Shown: positions 52,872-62,470, counted from the first letter of the stretch. The stretch is 64,000 bases of DNA from Lachnospiraceae bacterium (GCA_009774175.1 VSNG01000016.1:1-64000), one strand, 5' to 3'. A program made the numbers and translations. Notes: generated by a model from the sequence alone, not told the origin.

Positions 52872-55548
52872 CCTTTCTCACAAACATCAGTCCGAAAGTG
52901 CCGATGCCGCAGTTGCTGGAAACGGTGGCGGAGGCCTTTTGCAGAATCACCTTGTCAAAGTGAATGTATTTTTCCACGATCCGGGCGATTTCGTCAATCT
53001 GCTTTACGGTGCAGCCGGCGTAGGTGATAAAGAGGACGCGGGTATCAATCTGACGGCTGTGTTTGAACAGCATTTTTATATATTGCCTGACAGCCCGGTG
53101 CATGTTCCCTGATTCGATCCGCCACAGCTTCAGCCTGTTTTTGGACATGGAAAGAATGGGATGGAGGTCTAACAGGGTGCAGAGCCTGTTTACGCCGCCG
53201 CTTACTTTGCCGTTGCGGTGAAGGGTGGCTGTGCCGGACACCAGAAAGCTTGAGAAAATGCGCTCCCGGTATTCTCCCAGCGCCTGACAGATTTCCACGG
53301 GACTTTTCCCTTCCTCCGCAAGCATGGCGGCGCAGAGCACCATAAGGCCGTGACCGCTGCTGATGTGGCAGGAATCCACCACAGTAACGTTGTCGAAGGT
53401 TTTGGCCGCCTGTGTAGCGTTTGGATAGGCGCCGCTCAGATCCGCCGTGGCGGTGATATGGATCACATGCTCCGCCTCCGCCAGCGTCTGAGCAAAGAAA
53501 TACTCATATTCGGAAGGATCAGCCGTGGAGGAGTGGGAGTGGCTGCCCTCCGTCTGCAAATAGGAGAGCAGGCTGTCGGAGGAAATCTCAAAAAGATCGC
53601 AAAAGCGCCCTTCATTGGTATGAACGTAGCAGTACATCAGGCGGATATGAAAACGCTCCAGAAGATCCTTTGGCAGGTCGCAGATACAGTCCGCCGTGAT
53701 GGTGATTTTCCGCTTGCGGGCGCTGGTTATCTGGTTAATCCCTGCTCCGTCGTCCGCGTCGGCGTCTTCCGGCTGCGCGATACATTCGATCAGGTCGTCC
53801 GGCAGATATTTTAACAGTCCGGCCTCCAGAAGAGGCACGCTGATGGGCTTTGCCAGATAGCCGTCGAAGCCCATGTTATGATAAACCTGCTCCGCGTCTG
53901 TCATGACGTTGGCGGTCAGGGCGATGACAGGGGTCTTCTGACAAAAGCCTCTTGTCTGGCTGCGGATGGCTCGAAGCGTGGCTTCCCCGTCCATATCCGG
54001 CATCATATGATCCATCAGAATCACATGATAGGCGGTCTGGGCCGTCTTCTTCAAGGCTTCCCTGCCGCTTTCCGCAGTATCGACCTTCACGCGGGTATCC
54101 CGCAGGAGTTTTACCACCACCATAAGATTCATGGAATTGTCGTCCACAACCAGAATGCGGGCGTCCGGGGCGATAAAGCTCTGCTGATAGAGGGAGCGCC
54201 GGTTTAACTGTTTCCTGGAAGCAAAGTTAATGACGCCGATGGGGCGGGCATTGACAATGCGCTGCTGCACTTCTATGGTAAAGACAGAGCCTTTGTGATA
54301 GACGCTGTCTACGGTGATCCTGCCGCCCATCATTTCCGCCAGCTGCTTGGATATGGTCAGGCCAAGGCCGGTTCCCTCGATATTTCGGTTGTCCGATTCA
54401 TCCACCCGCTTGAAGGAGCGGAAGAGGTCGTCCAGGCTTTCCTTGCGAATGCCCATGCCCGTGTCCTCCACGGAAATGCGAAGCAGAATCTGATCCGCCG
54501 CAATCCGCTCCCCCTTGGCGCTTAGCGTAACGGAGCCGGACGCTGTATATTTGACTGCGTTGGTCAACATATTTGTAACCACCTGCTTGATCCGTACCTC
54601 GTCGCCGTAGAGCATGGAGGGAATTTCAGGGTCAATATCCACTTTAAATTCCAGATTTTTCTGGTGGGCCCGAATCCAGATGAGATTGACCAGATCGCTG
54701 AACATGGAGCTGATTTCATACTGGATCGGTACGATATCCATTTTGCCCGATTCCAGTTTGGAAAGGTCGAGAATATCGTTGATGGTGGTGAGCAGCATTT
54801 TGCTGGCGTTCTGAATATTAATTGCATTTTCCGCAATTTCATCAGAGATATCCTCCCGCAGGATCATCTCGTTTAAGCCGATAATGGTGTTGATGGGCGT
54901 GCGGATCTCATGGCTCATATTGGCAAAAAAGGTGTCCTTGGAACGGGCGATGATCTCAATCTCCCGTTTTTGCTGTTCTGCGATTTTTTTCTCCTGTTCA
55001 TAGGTTCTGGCCTGAATTTTCAGGACAATGCCGATAAAGCAGCTTACGCAGAGCAGTGCGATAAAGGAATCCGAAAAGCTGTAGAACCGGGTGGAAGCGG
55101 GTACAAGCCTGGGACAATAGTAGGTCAGCAGATAGGTTCCGAAAAAGGAGAGGACGGACAGGGTTATGGCTATCGCAAAGGAACGTCCCTCGAATAGCAG
55201 GAAAATATAAACCAATCCCAGCACAAACCAGACGGGCATACCGCTCTGGGTGCCGCCGCTGGTAATAAAGAGCAGGGGAAAGAAAAATACATTGGTGCCG
55301 ATGGCAAGGAGCCAGGCGGCTGCTCTGCTGTGGCCTTTCACAAGGGTGATCCTGATGGAGAGGCCGGAAATGGCGCATATGGGCAGCAGCGCACATAAAA
55401 CTTTCTTATCGGCGCCAAGCAGGACAAGAACGATGCCGATTACAGAGGAGACAAAGACCAGAAGCATAACCATCCGGTTGATCCGTTCTTTAAAATCCAG
55501 CTGTCCGGGCAGCAGAGTTTGAAAAAAGCGTTGTACATTCTTTCGCAT
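52855..55548 (-). CDS. hybrid histidine kinase with receiver and DegV (FakB-like) domain
   Basis: 897 residues. Membrane helices (about 25-178), short coiled coil, histidine kinase core with H213 (MSHEIRTPIN) and an ATPase domain (EDTGMGIR, GTGLGLTIS), then a receiver domain (464-580) with D513 (LMDHMMPDMDG). The last 280 residues (about 614-890) form a DegV domain: TADCICDLP, STADPSEYE, TADLSGAYPNA, VVDSCHISSGHGL and CGIGTFGL. Free DegV/FakB proteins bind a fatty acid for the kinase FakA. Here the domain is joined to a phosphorelay protein, an architecture I have not seen described. It lies three bases after the preceding kinase gene and is last in the operon. Confidence 0.88.
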   Translation of the reverse strand: MRKNVQRFFQTLLPGQLDFKERINRMVMLLVFVSSVIGIVLVLLGADKKVLCALLPICAISGLSIRITLVKGHSRAAAWLLAIGTNVFFFPLLFITSGGTQSGMPVWFVLGLVYIFLLFEGRSFAIAITLSVLSFFGTYLLTYYCPRLVPASTRFYSFSDSFIALLCVSCFIGIVLKIQARTYEQEKKIAEQQKREIEIIARSKDTFFANMSHEIRTPINTIIGLNEMILREDISDEIAENAINIQNASKMLLTTINDILDLSKLESGKMDIVPIQYEISSMFSDLVNLIWIRAHQKNLEFKVDIDPEIPSMLYGDEVRIKQVVTNMLTNAVKYTASGSVTLSAKGERIAADQILLRISVEDTGMGIRKESLDDLFRSFKRVDESDNRNIEGTGLGLTISKQLAEMMGGRITVDSVYHKGSVFTIEVQQRIVNARPIGVINFASRKQLNRRSLYQQSFIAPDARILVVDDNSMNLMVVVKLLRDTRVKVDTAESGREALKKTAQTAYHVILMDHMMPDMDGEATLRAIRSQTRGFCQKTPVIALTANVMTDAEQVYHNMGFDGYLAKPISVPLLEAGLLKYLPDDLIECIAQPEDADADDGAGINQITSARKRKITITADCICDLPKDLLERFHIRLMYCYVHTNEGRFCDLFEISSDSLLSYLQTEGSHSHSSTADPSEYEYFFAQTLAEAEHVIHITATADLSGAYPNATQAAKTFDNVTVVDSCHISSGHGLMVLCAAMLAEEGKSPVEICQALGEYRERIFSSFLVSGTATLHRNGKVSGGVNRLCTLLDLHPILSMSKNRLKLWRIESGNMHRAVRQYIKMLFKHSRQIDTRVLFITYAGCTVKQIDEIARIVEKYIHFDKVILQKASATVSSNCGIGTFGLMFVRKEKQEP

Positions 55549-55551
55549 ACG

Positions 55552-58452
55552 TTATTTGTCCATCCTTTCCAAAACCTCGGATGCACCGAGAAAATCAAAG
55601 TCGTCAGTCAGGCTGCGCAGTTCGTCCGCCAGAGATTCCAGTAAGATACCGTTGTGACGGGACAGGGCAAGCTGATCAAACAGCTCCTCCAGCCCTTCGC
55701 TTTCAAAGGCGGAGAGCTTTTCTTCAATCTGCGCAAGCAGCGCAGACAGGGCGGCTTCCGATTCCGTGTCCGAGGCAGACACATTTTTCCCGTCTGTTTT
55801 GGTATTATTTTTGGCCGGATCGGAAGCGGCCGGTTTTTCCGCCGAATCGGCCGGCATCCCGTCCGGGTAGACAAAGAGGTTGCCGTCAAGGGCGGCCAGA
55901 AGCCTGTCGTGATTTTCCATCATTTCCTGGTGATGTTCTGTAATGTAGTCGATCCGGTTCTCCTTACCGGCCATTTCCAGTTCTCTGGCCATCTCGGAGA
56001 GACCGTCTGCCCCCACGCCTTTGGCATTGCCTTTCAGGGCATGAACGCAGATCACATAGTTTTTCCAATCCTGTTCTTTATAATAGCGTGCGAGATTTTC
56101 TCTTCGCTTTTTCCCTTCCGCATGAAAGATGGCGACGATTTCCCGAAAGCCCTCCTCATCTCCGCAGTAGGCAAGGGCCTGTTCCAGACTGAGGCCGGCT
56201 CTTGCAAGACGAAGCCGGGCTTTGTCTGTTACGTCCCGTTCCTTTACAATTTCCGTGCCGGGGGATAAGTCGGCGGACGCATATGCAGCGGCCGGATAAG
56301 AGGATGACTGTGAGGATGCCTGCGACACCGTTTTATTTTGCGCGGTCATATTCCGGGCGCCGTATTTTGCCGTCTGTGTTCCCGGAGTTTCCGATTCTTC
56401 TGTGGGAATCTGCATCTGGGGCGGAATATAGCGGCGCAGAATCCGTTCCAGAACGCTTAACTCAATGGGCTTGGCGATAAAGTCGTTGAAGCCTTCCGCC
56501 ATAAACATTTCCCTTGCGCCGCCGATGGCGTTGGCGGTGAAGGCAATAACGGGGAGAGACTGGTAATACAGCCCCGGCTTCTGGCGCAGTTTATGCAGCG
56601 TTTCCACGCCGTCCATATCCGGCATCATATGATCCAGAAAAACGCAGTCAAATTTTGGCGTATTTAATTTTTCCAGAGCTTCCGGGCCGCTGCCTGCCAG
56701 GGTGACTTTCAGGCGGTAGGGCAGCAGCAGTCTTGCCATGACTTTAAGGTTCATGGCGTTGTCGTCCACGATCAGCACGCTTGCCTGTGGCGCTGTAAAT
56801 TTATTATGTAAACTTGCTTGCCTGTCTTCGCTGTTAAGGATTTTCTGCCCGTTAAAGACGGCGGCGATAGACAGGACGGTAAACGGCTTATAAATGCGCA
56901 GCATATTGCCCGGTATCGTCATTTCCTGATCATAATCCAGCAAAAGCGCCACAGTCAGTTTGTCAGAAAGTCTGTCGAAAAAGCTGCGGTCTTCGGCGTA
57001 TTCCTCCCAGCCGATGAAGATGTGGGTGTAAGCCTCGCGCTCCATGCGGCGTTTCAGCTCGGGAAGATTCCGGCAGGCGCGGAAAGGGAAGCCAAGCTTG
57101 CTGACAATGTGCTGGATGCAGTTTTCATAGCCTTCCCGCACTACGGTGTAGTCATATTTGTCAAGATTAATGTAGCAGGCGGCAAAGAGACTGTTTTTGT
57201 CCCTGATGGAGACGATGGGGGTCTCATCCAGAACCTTCTGGGGAATGGTGAACTGAAACTCGCTGCCGATGCCCGGAATGCTGTTTACGTTCATGAAGCC
57301 GCCCATGCGCCGGATCAGAGCCTGTGTGATGGCAAGCCCCAGCCCCACGCCGCCTTCCTCACGGTTTCTTTTGGAATTGACCTGACTGAAGCTGGTAAAG
57401 ATTTTCTCCATATCTTCCCGCTCGATGCCGATGCCGGAATCCCGTACGCTGACCTGTAGGTTGATGCCGTACGCTTCCTTACGGCTTGTGATCCGTAAAA
57501 TCACGCCGCCCTCTTTGGTAAATTTGATAGCGTTGCCAAGAAGGTTCATGACAATGCGCCGGAATTTCTGCTCGTCGCCGGACAGATTGCTGGGCAGATC
57601 GGCGTCGCAGTCCACAATCAGCTCCAGATGCCTGCCGTTATCCATGGTCAGCGCCATATTGATGATGTCGGTGATGGTGGAGGTAATATTGTAACTTTCC
57701 TCCGCAAGCTCCATCCTTCCCGTTTCAAGCTCTGAAAAGTCCAGAATGTTGCTGACCGTTGCCAGCAGATTTCGCCCGGCAGTTTGAATATCCACGATAT
57801 CCCGGCGTACCTCCGGCGGAAGATCCTCCTGTAAAATCGCTTCGCTCATGCCGCATACCGCGTTGATGGGAGTACGGACCTCGTGGGAGACATTGACAAG
57901 AAAATCGTCCTTGCTGCGCTTGGCAAGCTCCAGCTCCCGAATATTCTCCACCAAAAGCTCACTGGCGGTCTGCCTGTTTTTCTGGATAATCAGGATGACG
58001 GCACAAACCGTATAAATGGAGATAAACTGGACGCAGAGCCTGAGGGCGCTGCGGGGGCCGGTGACGGCGATGGTTTTTGCGATAAGGCCGTGATATAAAA
58101 AAAGAAAAATTGGGATGATAAACCCCGGATAGAGAAGCTGTTTCCTGTTAAATATACTCAGCAGAACAATGACGCCCGCCAGGGTGACAAGCATGGAAGA
58201 AAAACTATTGGTAAACAGGGCGAAAAGCATAAATTCCGCCCAGCACATGGCGCAGATGAAGGTTGCCCGGCGGGGGTGGTCCCAGTATTCTCTGGCATGG
58301 ATGAACCAGCAAAGAACCGGGGGCAGAAAAAGCATTTCCAGGATGAGGATGCTCCAGCCGGAAAGGAGTCCTGTGAGCAACGAAGCGGACGTATAAAAAC
58401 TCAGGATAACAAGCACAATCCGCTCCAGCCTTTTTTCTGTTTTTTCGTTCAT
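55552..58452 (-). CDS. hybrid histidine kinase with degenerate receiver, receiver and HPt domains
   Basis: 966 residues. Seven or so N-terminal membrane helices (about 12-157), kinase core with H190 (VSHEVRTPIN), ATPase motifs RDSGIGIE and GGVGLGLAIT. A receiver-like domain with no phosphate acceptor (about 417-540) precedes a true receiver (558-675, D607 in FLDHMMPDMDG). The HPt domain at about 755-860 has H804 (CVHALKGNAKG). A low-complexity tail follows (about 860-965). This kind of multi-step relay can pass phosphate to another receiver. It overlaps the next gene upstream by 4 bases (ATGA) and precedes the DegV fusion by 3. Confidence 0.92.
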   Translation of the reverse strand: MNEKTEKRLERIVLVILSFYTSASLLTGLLSGWSILILEMLFLPPVLCWFIHAREYWDHPRRATFICAMCWAEFMLFALFTNSFSSMLVTLAGVIVLLSIFNRKQLLYPGFIIPIFLFLYHGLIAKTIAVTGPRSALRLCVQFISIYTVCAVILIIQKNRQTASELLVENIRELELAKRSKDDFLVNVSHEVRTPINAVCGMSEAILQEDLPPEVRRDIVDIQTAGRNLLATVSNILDFSELETGRMELAEESYNITSTITDIINMALTMDNGRHLELIVDCDADLPSNLSGDEQKFRRIVMNLLGNAIKFTKEGGVILRITSRKEAYGINLQVSVRDSGIGIEREDMEKIFTSFSQVNSKRNREEGGVGLGLAITQALIRRMGGFMNVNSIPGIGSEFQFTIPQKVLDETPIVSIRDKNSLFAACYINLDKYDYTVVREGYENCIQHIVSKLGFPFRACRNLPELKRRMEREAYTHIFIGWEEYAEDRSFFDRLSDKLTVALLLDYDQEMTIPGNMLRIYKPFTVLSIAAVFNGQKILNSEDRQASLHNKFTAPQASVLIVDDNAMNLKVMARLLLPYRLKVTLAGSGPEALEKLNTPKFDCVFLDHMMPDMDGVETLHKLRQKPGLYYQSLPVIAFTANAIGGAREMFMAEGFNDFIAKPIELSVLERILRRYIPPQMQIPTEESETPGTQTAKYGARNMTAQNKTVSQASSQSSSYPAAAYASADLSPGTEIVKERDVTDKARLRLARAGLSLEQALAYCGDEEGFREIVAIFHAEGKKRRENLARYYKEQDWKNYVICVHALKGNAKGVGADGLSEMARELEMAGKENRIDYITEHHQEMMENHDRLLAALDGNLFVYPDGMPADSAEKPAASDPAKNNTKTDGKNVSASDTESEAALSALLAQIEEKLSAFESEGLEELFDQLALSRHNGILLESLADELRSLTDDFDFLGASEVLERMDK

Positions 58453-59510
58453 TCCAAAACCTCCTTGAGCTGCGGCAGCATATCCATAAATACATCAATA
58501 ATGACAGGGTCAAACTGTGTGCCGCGTCCCTCCGACATGATCTGCATGATCCGTTCCACCGGCCGCACGGGAGGTTTGTAGCAGCGCTCCTCATAGAGGG
58601 CGTCAAATACGTCCGCCACAGCCATAATCCGCGCGGAGAGAGGAATATTATCCTCCGTAAGGCCGGACGGATAGCCCGTCCCATCCCAGCGTTCATGGTG
58701 ATAAAGGGCGATATCCTCTACCAGACGCACATAGTGTTCATCTTCCAGATCGCCGATGATAGTCTGTATGATTTTCCGGCTGTGGGTGGTATGCAGTTTC
58801 ATGGTCTCAAATTCTTCCGAAGTCAGTTTTCCGGGCTTCTGTAATATGGCGTCGGGAATTTTGATTTTACCCACATCGTGAAGCGGGGCCGCCTTGCACA
58901 GATCTTCGATATAGGAGGGGGTAAGCTCGTCCGTAAAATAGCCGCGGGATAAGAGCTCGTTTGCAATCATACCCACGTAAGTCTGTGTGTTTTTTACGTG
59001 TTTGCCGGTACTGCCGTCGCGGCTTTCGATCAGATTGGCCATGCCGATGATGACGGAATCCTGAATCCGGCCAAGACGCAGGGCATCCTCTGTGATTTTT
59101 TCCGCTTGGATATTTACCATGGTTTCCAGATTGTGGCGGTACTGATCCAGCTCGATGGTTTTGCTGACGCGGCTTAACAGGATATCGGGCACGAAGGGCT
59201 TAACCACAAAATCCATGGCGCCAAGCTGGAAGCACTTGATTTCCGTTTCCGCCAGATTGTCCGCCGTCAGGAAGATCACGGGAATTGATTCGGTCTGTAT
59301 GTTGGAACGGATTTTTCCCATAACCTCAAAACCGTTCATTTCCGGCATGTTGATATCCAGAAGGATCAGATCGGGACGGTGGGTTTCCAGATAGGTCAGG
59401 GCCGCCGATCCCGAGTTACAGGCGGCGATACGGTATTGCGGCCCGAGAATCCGCTGGGCAAGCGACAGATTGGTCTTGTCGTCGTCTACAACCAGAATAA
59501 TATTTTTCAC
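58449..59510 (-). CDS. receiver/HD-GYP response regulator (RpfG-like)
   Basis: 353 residues: receiver domain with D52 (LILLDINMPEMNG), a helical linker (about 125-150), and an HD-GYP domain (about 155-350) with HDVGKIKIP, HHERWDGTGYPSG and GTQFDP. HD-GYP proteins hydrolyse cyclic-di-GMP, and the receiver controls this by phosphorylation. As first gene of the operon with two hybrid kinases, it is the probable final output. The start is GTG at 59510, with AGAGGAA upstream. Confidence 0.93.
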   Translation of the reverse strand: MKNIILVVDDDKTNLSLAQRILGPQYRIAACNSGSAALTYLETHRPDLILLDINMPEMNGFEVMGKIRSNIQTESIPVIFLTADNLAETEIKCFQLGAMDFVVKPFVPDILLSRVSKTIELDQYRHNLETMVNIQAEKITEDALRLGRIQDSVIIGMANLIESRDGSTGKHVKNTQTYVGMIANELLSRGYFTDELTPSYIEDLCKAAPLHDVGKIKIPDAILQKPGKLTSEEFETMKLHTTHSRKIIQTIIGDLEDEHYVRLVEDIALYHHERWDGTGYPSGLTEDNIPLSARIMAVADVFDALYEERCYKPPVRPVERIMQIMSEGRGTQFDPVIIDVFMDMLPQLKEVLE

Positions 59511-59624
59511 AGGAATATTCCTCTTTTCCTACAATAATTTTATATGCTTCCATTGTAGATCAATACGGGGATAAAATCAAGGAATGACGCAGACGGAGGG
59601 GAAGATATTAACAAGGTGAAAGGT

Positions 59625-59654
59625 TTGCGTAACGGCTCGTAAATGTGGTATATT
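59625..59654 (+). promoter_or_regulatory. promoter of the helicase gene
   Basis: TTGCGT at 59625-59630, 18 bases, TATATT at 59649-59654. A hairpin at 59669-59692 lies at the start of the leader. Confidence 0.55.
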
Positions 59655-59668
59655 AGTGTAGGAAGCAG

Positions 59669-59692
59669 GAGAATGCCAAAAAGGGCATTCTC
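59669..59692 (+). repeat. GAGAATGCC hairpin in the helicase leader
   Basis: GAGAATGCC (59669-59677), loop AAAAAG, GGCATTCTC (59684-59692). No U-run follows. The same stem, one base shorter in its core, recurs at 62414-62440. Confidence 0.65.
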
Positions 59693-59737
59693 AGCAGGAT
59701 AGTTTTACGCATAACAAACGGAAAAACAGGTACAAAG

Positions 59738-61681
59738 ATGCAGGATGAAAAGATAACGGGAGATATTCCCAATAAGCTGTGGGCAGTATACGAGAAAGCC
59801 TTTTTTTCGTTTACGCCGGAGGAAAAGCGCAGATTCACAAAAAGCACGGAAAAGCAGCTGTCCCAGCTGGAACGGCGTATAGCCCGCAAGAAAAAGCAGG
59901 AAAACCATCAGGTGCTTGCGGATATGAAGGAGCTTCATAAAAAGGTGGCGCAGATCGGCTATACGGTGGTGCTGCGGGATGTAAAATGGCTCAAGAAGTA
60001 TCGCCATGTGGTGCGGATGCTGGCAAGACTGGATGCAAATTTCCTGAAAAAGATGGCGGCGACGGCGGTGCCCGAGGATATTGCCGGAATGGAAAAGACG
60101 GCGACGCTCCTTCGGACAAAATCGCTTTACGAAATTTACAAAGACGAATACATGCAGTATCTGGTGGGTCAGCGGATTGAGGAGCTGATGGAGGCGGAGC
60201 CGGAGAAACAGTATCCGGAGGCAAGGGCCATGAAGCGGCAGTTTATTCTCCATGTGGGGCCCACCAACAGCGGCAAAACCTATGAGGCGCTGCAACGGTT
60301 GAAACAGGCGTATCACGGCATTTATCTGGGGCCTCTGCGTCTTCTGGCGCTGGAGGTTTACGACCGTATGATGGCGGATGGGATTCCCTGTGATATGATC
60401 ACCGGCGAGGAGATCATACTTACGAAAAACAGCTTTGTGCAGGCGTCTACGGTGGAGATACTGGATATCAGGGAGACCTACGACATCGCCGTGATTGACG
60501 AGGCGCAGATGGTGGCGGATGAGAACCGGGGAAGCTTCTGGACAAGAGCGATTCTGGGCATCCGCGCAAAAGAGGTTCACGTGTGCTGTTCCGGCACGGC
60601 CAGAGATCTTCTGGTAAAAATGCTTAAGCGATGCGGGGACGAGATAGAGATTGTCAGCCACGAACGCAATACCAGACTGGTCTTTGTCCCGGAACGCTAC
60701 GACATGTCAAAGGATGTGGAGCCGGGAGACGCGCTGATCGCCTTTTCCAAGAAAAATGTGCTGGCCATTGCGGCTGCGCTGGAGAGCCGGGGCATCAGGG
60801 CCAGCGTGATTTACGGCAACCTTCCGCCCCAGACCAGGCAGGAGCAGGTACGTCTGTTTACGGAAGGGGTAAGTAAGGTGGTGGTGGCCACGGACGCCAT
60901 CGGCATGGGGATCAACCTGCCGATCCGCAGGGTGGTTTTCATGAATACGACCAAGTTTGACGGCGTGGGAAAGCGGCGGCTTCTGGCGGAGGAGATCAGG
61001 CAGATTGCCGGCCGGGCCGGCAGATACGGGTTTTATGATACCGGCTACGTGCAGTCGGCGCTGGATATGGAGTATGTGGGAAAGAAACTTTCGGAACCCT
61101 TCTACCCGATCAGGCGCGCAAGGGTCGGATTCCCGGAGATTCTGCTTGATATTGACTTAGAGCTGGACGAAATCATAGAAGCATGGGAAAAGACGGGAAA
61201 TCCGCCCATGTACGATAAGATTTCCATGAAGGAGAGTGTGGATAAGTACCGGTATCTGCGGGATTACAGAAGGAAGATTTCGTGTATGGACGACAGGAGA
61301 CTTGTGCTTTCCCTGATTACCTGTCCTTTTGATGTGAAGGACAGAGAGGTGTTAAGGCTTTGGCTGCGTTACTGTGAAAATCCCGAAAAACAGCAGAACT
61401 GTCCCATGCTGCCCAAGGATTTTTCACTGGAGGGACTGGAATCTTATTATAAACAGCTGGATCTGTACACCCAGTTTTCAGCCAGAATGGATTGGGTGAT
61501 CGACAAGGATGAGGTGGCCGCCAACAGGGAATGGGCCCAGCACGAGATCGGAGAGCTGTTAAAGGACGATAAGGGGCAGTTTGAAAAGCGGTGCCGCATT
61601 TGCGGAAAACCCCTTGTCTGGAACGCGGACTATCCCATCTGTGACCGCTGTTACCGAAAGATGGAGAGGGAGACGCGATGA
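59738..61681 (+). CDS. Suv3-like RNA/DNA helicase
   Basis: 647 residues. Helicase motifs: Walker A GPTNSGKT (174-181), motif II DEAQ (254-257), motif III SGTARD, motif VI QIAGRAGRYG (about 421-430). These are the specific forms of the Suv3 family, known mostly from mitochondria where it unwinds RNA for degradation. The N-terminal 150 residues are a helical extension; the C-terminus has a four-cysteine zinc motif (CRICGK, CDRCYR, about 613-635). It overlaps the phosphopantetheinyl transferase gene by 4 bases. The bacterial role is not established. Confidence 0.88.
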   Translation: MQDEKITGDIPNKLWAVYEKAFFSFTPEEKRRFTKSTEKQLSQLERRIARKKKQENHQVLADMKELHKKVAQIGYTVVLRDVKWLKKYRHVVRMLARLDANFLKKMAATAVPEDIAGMEKTATLLRTKSLYEIYKDEYMQYLVGQRIEELMEAEPEKQYPEARAMKRQFILHVGPTNSGKTYEALQRLKQAYHGIYLGPLRLLALEVYDRMMADGIPCDMITGEEIILTKNSFVQASTVEILDIRETYDIAVIDEAQMVADENRGSFWTRAILGIRAKEVHVCCSGTARDLLVKMLKRCGDEIEIVSHERNTRLVFVPERYDMSKDVEPGDALIAFSKKNVLAIAAALESRGIRASVIYGNLPPQTRQEQVRLFTEGVSKVVVATDAIGMGINLPIRRVVFMNTTKFDGVGKRRLLAEEIRQIAGRAGRYGFYDTGYVQSALDMEYVGKKLSEPFYPIRRARVGFPEILLDIDLELDEIIEAWEKTGNPPMYDKISMKESVDKYRYLRDYRRKISCMDDRRLVLSLITCPFDVKDREVLRLWLRYCENPEKQQNCPMLPKDFSLEGLESYYKQLDLYTQFSARMDWVIDKDEVAANREWAQHEIGELLKDDKGQFEKRCRICGKPLVWNADYPICDRCYRKMERETR

Positions 61682-62358
61682 TCCATACCTATTATGCGGA
61701 TATCAGGTGTCTGGAAAATGAGACGCTGTTTCGAGAAAAAGTGAAACAGCTCTCTCCCTACAGGCAGCAGAAAATTGCCATTCTGCGCAACGACCGGGAC
61801 AGAAACAGAAGCCTGGGAGCGGGACTTTTGCTGGATCACGGTCTGGCTGTCTACGGCCTGCAGGAAAGAAGCGTGGAGTATGATATCGGTCAGTGGGGGA
61901 AGCCCGCCTTAAAATATCATCCTGAGATCTGCTTTTCCCTGTCCCATTCCGGGGATTATGCCATCTGTACGATTGGAGACAGGCCGGTGGGCAATGATAT
62001 TGAGCATGTGAGGGAAGGACGGCTTAAGGTGGCGAACCGCTTCTTTGCGGAGGAAGAGCTTGCCTGGCTTTATGAGGCCGAAACCGAAGAGGAAAGAACA
62101 GGACGGATGTTTCGTCTCTGGACCATGAAAGAGAGCTTTTTAAAGGTGATCGGAAGGGGCATGTCCCTGTCTTTGAAGGATTTTGTAATTCGTATGGACG
62201 AGGAGTCCGGCAGGGCCAGAGTGCGGCATTCCTTTGACGCGAAGTATTATTACATGAGAGAATATGGGGAGATTGACGGTTACTGTACCGCGGTCTGCGC
62301 ACAGGAGAGCGGAGACATGGCGTATAGCATGATACCTGTGGAACTGCGCGAAGCATAG
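61678..62358 (+). CDS. 4'-phosphopantetheinyl transferase (Sfp type)
   Basis: 226 residues. It attaches the phosphopantetheine arm of CoA to carrier proteins of fatty-acid, polyketide or peptide synthases. Motifs: SLSHSGDYAIC (about 86-96), PVGNDIEHV (about 103-111, metal ligands), and WTMKESFLKVIGRG (about 149-162). No synthase gene is near, so it may serve distant pathways or acyl carrier protein. The stop codon lies in a hairpin arm. Confidence 0.92.
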   Translation: MIHTYYADIRCLENETLFREKVKQLSPYRQQKIAILRNDRDRNRSLGAGLLLDHGLAVYGLQERSVEYDIGQWGKPALKYHPEICFSLSHSGDYAICTIGDRPVGNDIEHVREGRLKVANRFFAEEELAWLYEAETEEERTGRMFRLWTMKESFLKVIGRGMSLSLKDFVIRMDEESGRARVRHSFDAKYYYMREYGEIDGYCTAVCAQESGDMAYSMIPVELREA

Positions 62359-62440
62359 CGTCTCTAAACGCATCGGCAGGGGCCCTCTGCTAAGAAGCGC
62401 CATGCTTCGCGCGGGAGAATGCTCAAATACGGCATTCTCC
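62346..62440 (+). repeat. hairpin cluster after the PPTase gene
   Basis: Arm 1 (62346-62360, GCGCGAAGCATAGCG, includes the PPTase stop) pairs with 62397-62412 with one mismatch. Then GGAGAATGC (62414-62422) pairs with GCATTCTCC (62432-62440). No U-run follows. The second stem matches the hairpin at 59669-59692. Confidence 0.6.
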
Positions 62441-62470
62441 GTATAACCTGATTTGGGAAGGAGGGACGGC

